The translations under genes and the position numbers were made by a program. A stretch of DNA of 64,000 nt from Episyrphus balteatus (Eukaryota > Arthropoda > Insecta > Diptera > Syrphidae). Under the pieces are notes generated by a model. The model did no database searches, was not told where the DNA came from, and saw only the letters and a program-made list of their open reading frames with translations. The stretch lies in assembly GCF_945859705.1 (NCBI RefSeq), contig NC_079135.1:28879679-28943678 (forward strand). The letters run 5' to 3'. This document shows, piece by piece, positions 59,022 through 64,000 of this stretch (its first letter is position 1; every line of letters begins with the position of its first letter).

Positions 59022-59208
59022 CACTGTGGCGTATGCGCAATCGTAAAAAAAAATAAAAATATTAAATAGATGGATACAAATTTCTTATTTTTTTTTATCA
59101 CTAAAACCATTCTCAATGAAACGGTGTTGTCTCGTTAATTTTCCAAAATAAAATAATTTTCATTAGCGGTTGTGATTTGTCAAAAAAGGTTGCTCATACA
59201 CCACAGTG
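59022..59208. mobile_element. 187-bp MITE with CACTGTGG ends
   Basis: CACTGTGGCGTATGCGCAA (59022) is inverted at the right as TTGCTCATACACCACAGTG (59190-59208). The interior is AT-rich and non-coding. It is the only closely paired instance of the motif, and indicates the motif is a terminal inverted repeat. Confidence 0.65.
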
Positions 59209-60867
59209 ATCCTTAAAATTGTAATATTACTACTTTATCATTGAAAGAAAGTGTTTTTTTTTCTATCAGGTCGCGGCCTAAGAACTTCAAAGGCCTCAAT
59301 GCCATGTTTTCAAACCCATGGATAGCAAATTCTGGGACTTGATTTGAAAACTAAGTAACAAAATATCAAATTAACATTTCTATGCTTATGTCAAAAGTAG
59401 AACAAAATTTTCGACACCCAACTTCATACTCAGAGTTACATCCCCTTGAGAAAAATACTTTCAAGAATCACATATAAATGAATAATGGGATTACACCCAT
59501 ACGAAAAAACAAAAGTTCATTTTCAAAAAAAAAAAAAATAAAATAAAATAAAATAAAAAAAACACTAAAAAGGCAGTGTCGAAGGTTGTACAGTTCCAAA
59601 ATGCTACATCCTTATGCTCTTCCCCATTTTCTATTTTAAATGTTTTTGCAACCTTTTAAAAAATTTAAACAAAAAAGTGAATAAAACTAGGTCACAGTCA
59701 GTCAAATGGTTCACGTACATTTTTCATGTGGAAATATAAGTGTGCAGTGTGCACATAATGAAATTTTCATTCAATTGAAAAAAAATCCGGCATAGAAAAA
59801 GGTCGACCTTTATTTTTCAACGCTTAAATGCCACAATTTCCTCACACTTATAGAAAAATTAAAAAAAAGAAAAAAACATAATAAGGACAGCAATAAGTGC
59901 GCAAGGAAATATAATATATATTCGAGTATACAAAAAAAAAAGTAAAATCCTGCAAACTCATATCCTTTTCAAAATGCCACACTTTTCTGCTTAGCATTTC
60001 AAAACTAACGAAGAAATAAATCCTCTTCAATTCGTGATATATATATTCGTTTTTTTTTTTTCTTTTGTTCAACTTAACTCCCTAGTGCATCCTTCTTTTT
60101 CATTTTGAATTTCATTCAAATTCTTTATTTTTTTCTTTTTATTTTTTTTATTTCGACGACGAGTCCTCCTCGCATGATAGAACTTTTTTTTCCTGGGCTA
60201 TGCCATCTACACATGTTGGCATCGTTGTCGTTTCGCAAGAGATGACAATTTTGTATCCAGTTTTTCTTATTTTTTTGTTGCTATAGAAAAAAGTCTTCAA
60301 GTCGTACATGCATATTACCATCAGGACATTTTTCTTCTTTTCATTCATAAAGGAGAAAATGCAATCTGGGGAATTTAAATCAACCAAAAAAAAAAAAAAT
60401 ATATACATATAGAAAATTGGAAAGATCTGCAGAGAAATCCTACATCTAAATTCAAAAATGGAATTTGTGTTAATTTTTTTTCTTTCTTTTATTTTGATTT
60501 TTTGTGTAATACTTGAGACATGTTTGACAACAAAAAAAGATAACCTGTTTCGAATAACACTTTGTCAATAATAGTTTCAATCAATATTATTATTTAAAAG
60601 TGATGAAAAACAGTGCAAAATTTTCATGATTTGATGACTGCAGAACTCACGAAGAAATTTATTTGGGACTTGATTCGATGTTTTTATTTTTAATAAAAAT
60701 TTTAATATATAAAAAATAAAATGCACGACTTGGTAGCACGAACTTGCTCTTAGAGTTCAAGTTGTTTAAATTTTTAAGACTTTTTATATAGAAATTTGGG
60801 AAATGTAGGTATAAAAAAACAAAACAAAAAAAAAAAAAACACAAATTAAAAAAAAAATAAAACATCA
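59209..60867. other. Non-coding, no gene seen
   Basis: AT-rich with A-runs and a short (AAAAT)n patch at about 59537-59560. No supported exon. Confidence 0.5.
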
Positions 60868-61290
60868 TCTGAAATCAAATCGCCCCAGTATTCAGTATAT
60901 CAGTATTTAGTTTTATTTGCTATATTAAGGTGCATTTAAAAAAAAAAATTTCAAAATCGTTAGAGCCGTTTTTTTTTTAAACTAATTTTTTATAAATAAT
61001 TTTTTGGAAAAAAAGTTTTAAAATAAAATTGTTATCGGAAAATCAGATTTGAAAAATGTGGTTCTATGGCAGGTACCGTTAATAATGATTTTCAAAAAAA
61101 AAATGTTTTTTTCAAAATCGTTGGAGCCATTTTCGAGAAATTAAACTTTTCCGAATTTTTTATATGACATTTACCGTTATTTTTGGTCCAAAAAAATTAA
61201 TTCCAAAAACACCCCTGGAGAGTCTCCAAAAACTGCTACATAGCAAGTTTGAAGTCAATCGGTCCATCCGTTTAGGCTCTAGTTCCTTAT

Positions 61291-61324
<34 letters not shown>

Positions 61325-61450
61325 GGACTTCCGGGACCCACATTTTTTGGCATTGTCTATCATCGTAATGTCATGGAAAAATGTTATCTCAACTTTTTTT
61401 TTTTGTACGAATGCATAACTTGATATATAGTACCTATATCGCAAGTAAAA
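60868..61450 (+). repeat. GCAAGTA-hairpin repeat family, copy 4
   Basis: Collinear with 43753-44563, with an internal deletion. Contains (CAGA)n at about 61292-61323 and ends ACCTATATCGCAAGTAAAA. Confidence 0.75.
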
Positions 61451-61938
61451 AACATGGTGCAAATAATATTTCTTTTTTTCAATTTTCTAAATATTTGGGG
61501 TTTAATGACACCGAAAAATTTTAAATCGTGTTTTTCGAGATACAATAAGTTAAACTTGATATTTTTCGTATTAGGGAACCTCAAAAAATTAAAAAAATCA
61601 ACATGGATATTATTTTAACCATTTTAATCGAAAAAAAAAATTTATAACTATGTAATTGAACAAAATTTGATTTTTTTTACGAGAAAGTTTGTAAAGCGTG
61701 TTTTTGAAATAATGTTAAACAGGTATTTTCACATTAGGGAGCTCAGAAAAATGCAATATTTTACATTTACTCTTGGAATCCAACCAAAATTGATTTAATT
61801 AGTTTGATATGCCTAAATTTATTTACGTACTTAACCAAAAAAAGCACTTAACAAACTTTCTGTGAACTGAAATTTTTTTTTTTCAAAAACTTTTTGAACA
61901 GCATAATTAAATTTTTTTTCCAACCACTCGATTTTTTT

Positions 61939-62175
61939 AAAACTTGCTCTATAGCGCAAGTTTATGTTTCTTATCAAAAAAAATTTCGAGGTTTCAATCA
62001 AAACCAACATTAGATGATGGAGAAGTCCGAAGAACTTTGGGTCTAAAAACCGTCTATCTCTGCGTTCATCTGTACACATTTCCACAACCTAATCGGGTGG
62101 AATTCCGAAAGTTGTTAATTTTTTTTGTTTTATATCTCACTTTGAAAGTGCACCCCCATCAGAGTTTCAAAAATT
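61939..62175 (-). repeat. GCAAGTA-hairpin repeat family, copy 5 (inverted)
   Basis: Begins AAAACTTGCTCTATAGCGCA and matches the first part of copy 3 (ATCAAAACCAACATTA, CATCTGTACACATTTCCACA). It faces copy 4 tail-to-tail, as copy 3 faces copy 2. Confidence 0.7.
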
Positions 62176-62224
62176 TTATTTTTAATGCATTTGCTTTCCA
62201 TTGATTAAAAAAAAAAAATAAAAT

Positions 62225-62460
62225 TTAAAAAAAAGTATTTATTGCAAAAAAAAATTTGCAATAAAAAAAATGTATTACAACTGAAAATTATTTGCATTGA
62301 AAACAAAATTTTTATTGCAACTGAAAAATATTTGCATTGAAAAAAAAAAATATTTATTGCAACTGAAAATATTTTGCATTAAAAAAAATTTATTGAAAAT
62401 GAAATAAATTTTTTATTTCCAATTAAAATTATTTTGCTTTGAAAAAAAAAAAATTATTAC
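62225..62460. repeat. About 40-55-bp minisatellite
   Basis: Four to five units of TTTATTGCAACTGAAAATA then TTTGCATTGAAAAAAAA. Confidence 0.75.
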
Positions 62461-64000
62461 AAATAATAAAATTTCTGTATTGAAAACAGAATTCAATGCA
62501 AAATGTGTGCATATTAAAATATTTTTATTTTAATTTTATTTAATATTTTATTTATTTTTTAAATTGCAATCAAAATTTTTTTTAAATGCAATTTTTTTTT
62601 ATTTGCAACAAATATGCAACAATTCGTGCATTTTATTTCATATAATTTTAAATTCAATCTACATAAAAGTGAGCCACTGTGGTGTATGTGTAATATTTAT
62701 GTTGTTTAAAAGAGTTATTACAAAATATCTATTTTCTGATAAATTAATAAAGTCTAATGTAATGTGTTGTTTAAAACGTATTGTTATGTTATTATTATTA
62801 TTGTTATTTAACAGCGATTCAAACTAAAAAAAAAAAAACTGTAACTACACCAAACTCCGCTAAAGGAGGGTTTGATATATGGTTACTATACTTTTTTTAA
62901 GCTAAGATACCCTGCCCATTTGATTGTTGATGTCTGTTTTACTCTCAGATGCAATTCACCTCATTCTAAGCAAATAACATTACTTTGCTTAGGGTATAAG
63001 CTGCCATTGTAATCCTAAAATTTTTCAAAACTCACAAACTAATTAATTGCACCCACAGCCTTATAACAATTCAACTCATCATCTCGCTTATTAGTTCTTC
63101 TCTACTCTAACTTTCTACTCGAAAAATATCCCACTAGGTACTCTCTCTACCAACCCCCTAAAGCCATGTTTCTGCAAATGGCGCAATTCATTTATTTCCT
63201 GCAATTGGTGTGGTGTAACCTACCCTACACCTTTAACGATTACGATCACCCTTTCTCTCAAGTTGTGAAATTCATCTCATTTCTCGGCCCTTTTTAAGTT
63301 CTTTTTCATTTTTCATGCACAGGTAACAAGCCGTTCAAAACGCAAATACACAAAGTAGGTATAGGTACCTTCCTATAGATCCAGTTAGAGAAGAGCAAAC
63401 CCTAGATGATGATGACGATTTCTCAAGACCTCGCACATACAATATAAAAAAAAAAGTAATCTCCAAGTTGAATTTAGAATAACGCCACTTCTACCCAGCT
63501 GCCATCAGCCATACGCCAAACAGTATTGTACTTTGTTATTTACCTTCGTCATTCATCTATCCGTTACGTTCTTAGGTCCTTTCGTTCGTGCTTCCGTCGT
63601 CGTCGATGTCGGTCGTTTACATCCTCGTCCGTTCATCCAAATGGATAGTTTTCCCAAACCAACACGCTCGCCTGAGCATTATTTTTTCTATTTCTAGAGA
63701 AATCATCTTCAGGATTCCTTTTCAATCTGCTACTCTCTAATGTTTGGTTGCTAGCTGTTGTTGTTGTTGTTGGATATATTCGGTTGATGTTATACGTTGG
63801 AGTCCTTTTTTCCTGCTGCTACTAACACACAACTGCCTCCCTAATGTTTACCATTTAAATTGGATTTTTAATTAGTTTGAATGTGTTGACATTTTTAGCT
63901 CTCGAAGGATAAGAGCGAAAAGTGAGCGAAAAGGATATTTACTCGTTGTACCGGTGTGATGGATTTTATGCTGCTATAGAGGATGAGATGAGAATGAGAA
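62461..64000. other. Non-coding to the window end
   Basis: Contains one dispersed motif (CACTGTGGTGTATGTGTA, 62675-62692) and a (TTG)n tract near 63759-63773. Base composition rises from about 63000 (CT-rich, CGTCGTCG at 63596), which resembles gene-proximal or intronic DNA. No exon was recognised. Confidence 0.45.

Noticed and set aside
61292..61323. (CAGA)n tract considered as a CRISPR-like or regulatory array
   Set aside because: Simple tetranucleotide slippage inside a dispersed repeat copy. No spacers; CRISPR is not expected in this genome.

Overview
The window is AT-rich eukaryotic DNA, almost certainly from a higher fly. It is poor in genes and crowded with nested, mostly non-autonomous transposons, foldback elements, minisatellites and old dispersed repeats. 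No bacterial-type operons, rRNA or tRNA genes were found. The fly assignment rests on a 73-nt spliced intron, cysteine dioxygenase exons, a Tc1/mariner-type transposase relic with SDKAHF and WFQQDEAKCHT motifs, and the overall repeat style. I do not assign a genus. Most long open frames are chance frames in AT-rich or repetitive DNA and are not annotated. Only two coding loci are supported, both on the minus strand. (1) 38487-40804 holds the first two coding exons of a cysteine dioxygenase (CDO) gene, separated by a 73-nt intron. The second exon is split by a 1,905-bp inverted-repeat transposon with a 3-bp target duplication. (2) 33234-35662 holds two exons that join in phase and encode the C-terminus of a membrane protein I do not recognise. 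Layout: 1-3954 is a TATCGATA/ATTCGATAG-rich TIR element carrying a 3.3-kb near-perfect palindromic transposon. 5329-5948 is a 620-bp foldback element. 6266-7090 is a tandem repeat. 9996-10229 is a 234-bp foldback element. 13780-14586 holds arms of the same family that broke the CDO exon. 14657-15780 is a TIR element holding a (TTTTA)n tract, a tRNA-like SINE relic and a 24-bp repeat. 18546-19048 and 45114-45409 are two copies of one TIR family. 22853-23251 is a hexanucleotide repeat. 25587-26749 is a hAT-type element with a perfect 8-bp duplication and a GGGGCC-rich core, directly abutted by a decayed Tc1/mariner relic (26760-27376). 28425-29100 and 32041-32440 are related repeats. 34752-35215 is an ATCCATT-type minisatellite. 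43753-46002 and 60868-62175 hold inverted copies of a family ending in a GCAAGTA hairpin. 47336-52400 is a long-TIR element carrying a 3.6-kb foldback element. 53898-54278 is a second copy of the first element. 57731-59208 is a tandem repeat and small MITE. 62225-62460 is a minisatellite. The main biological result is the broken CDO locus, together with four elements dated relative to their hosts by exact target-site duplications and nesting.
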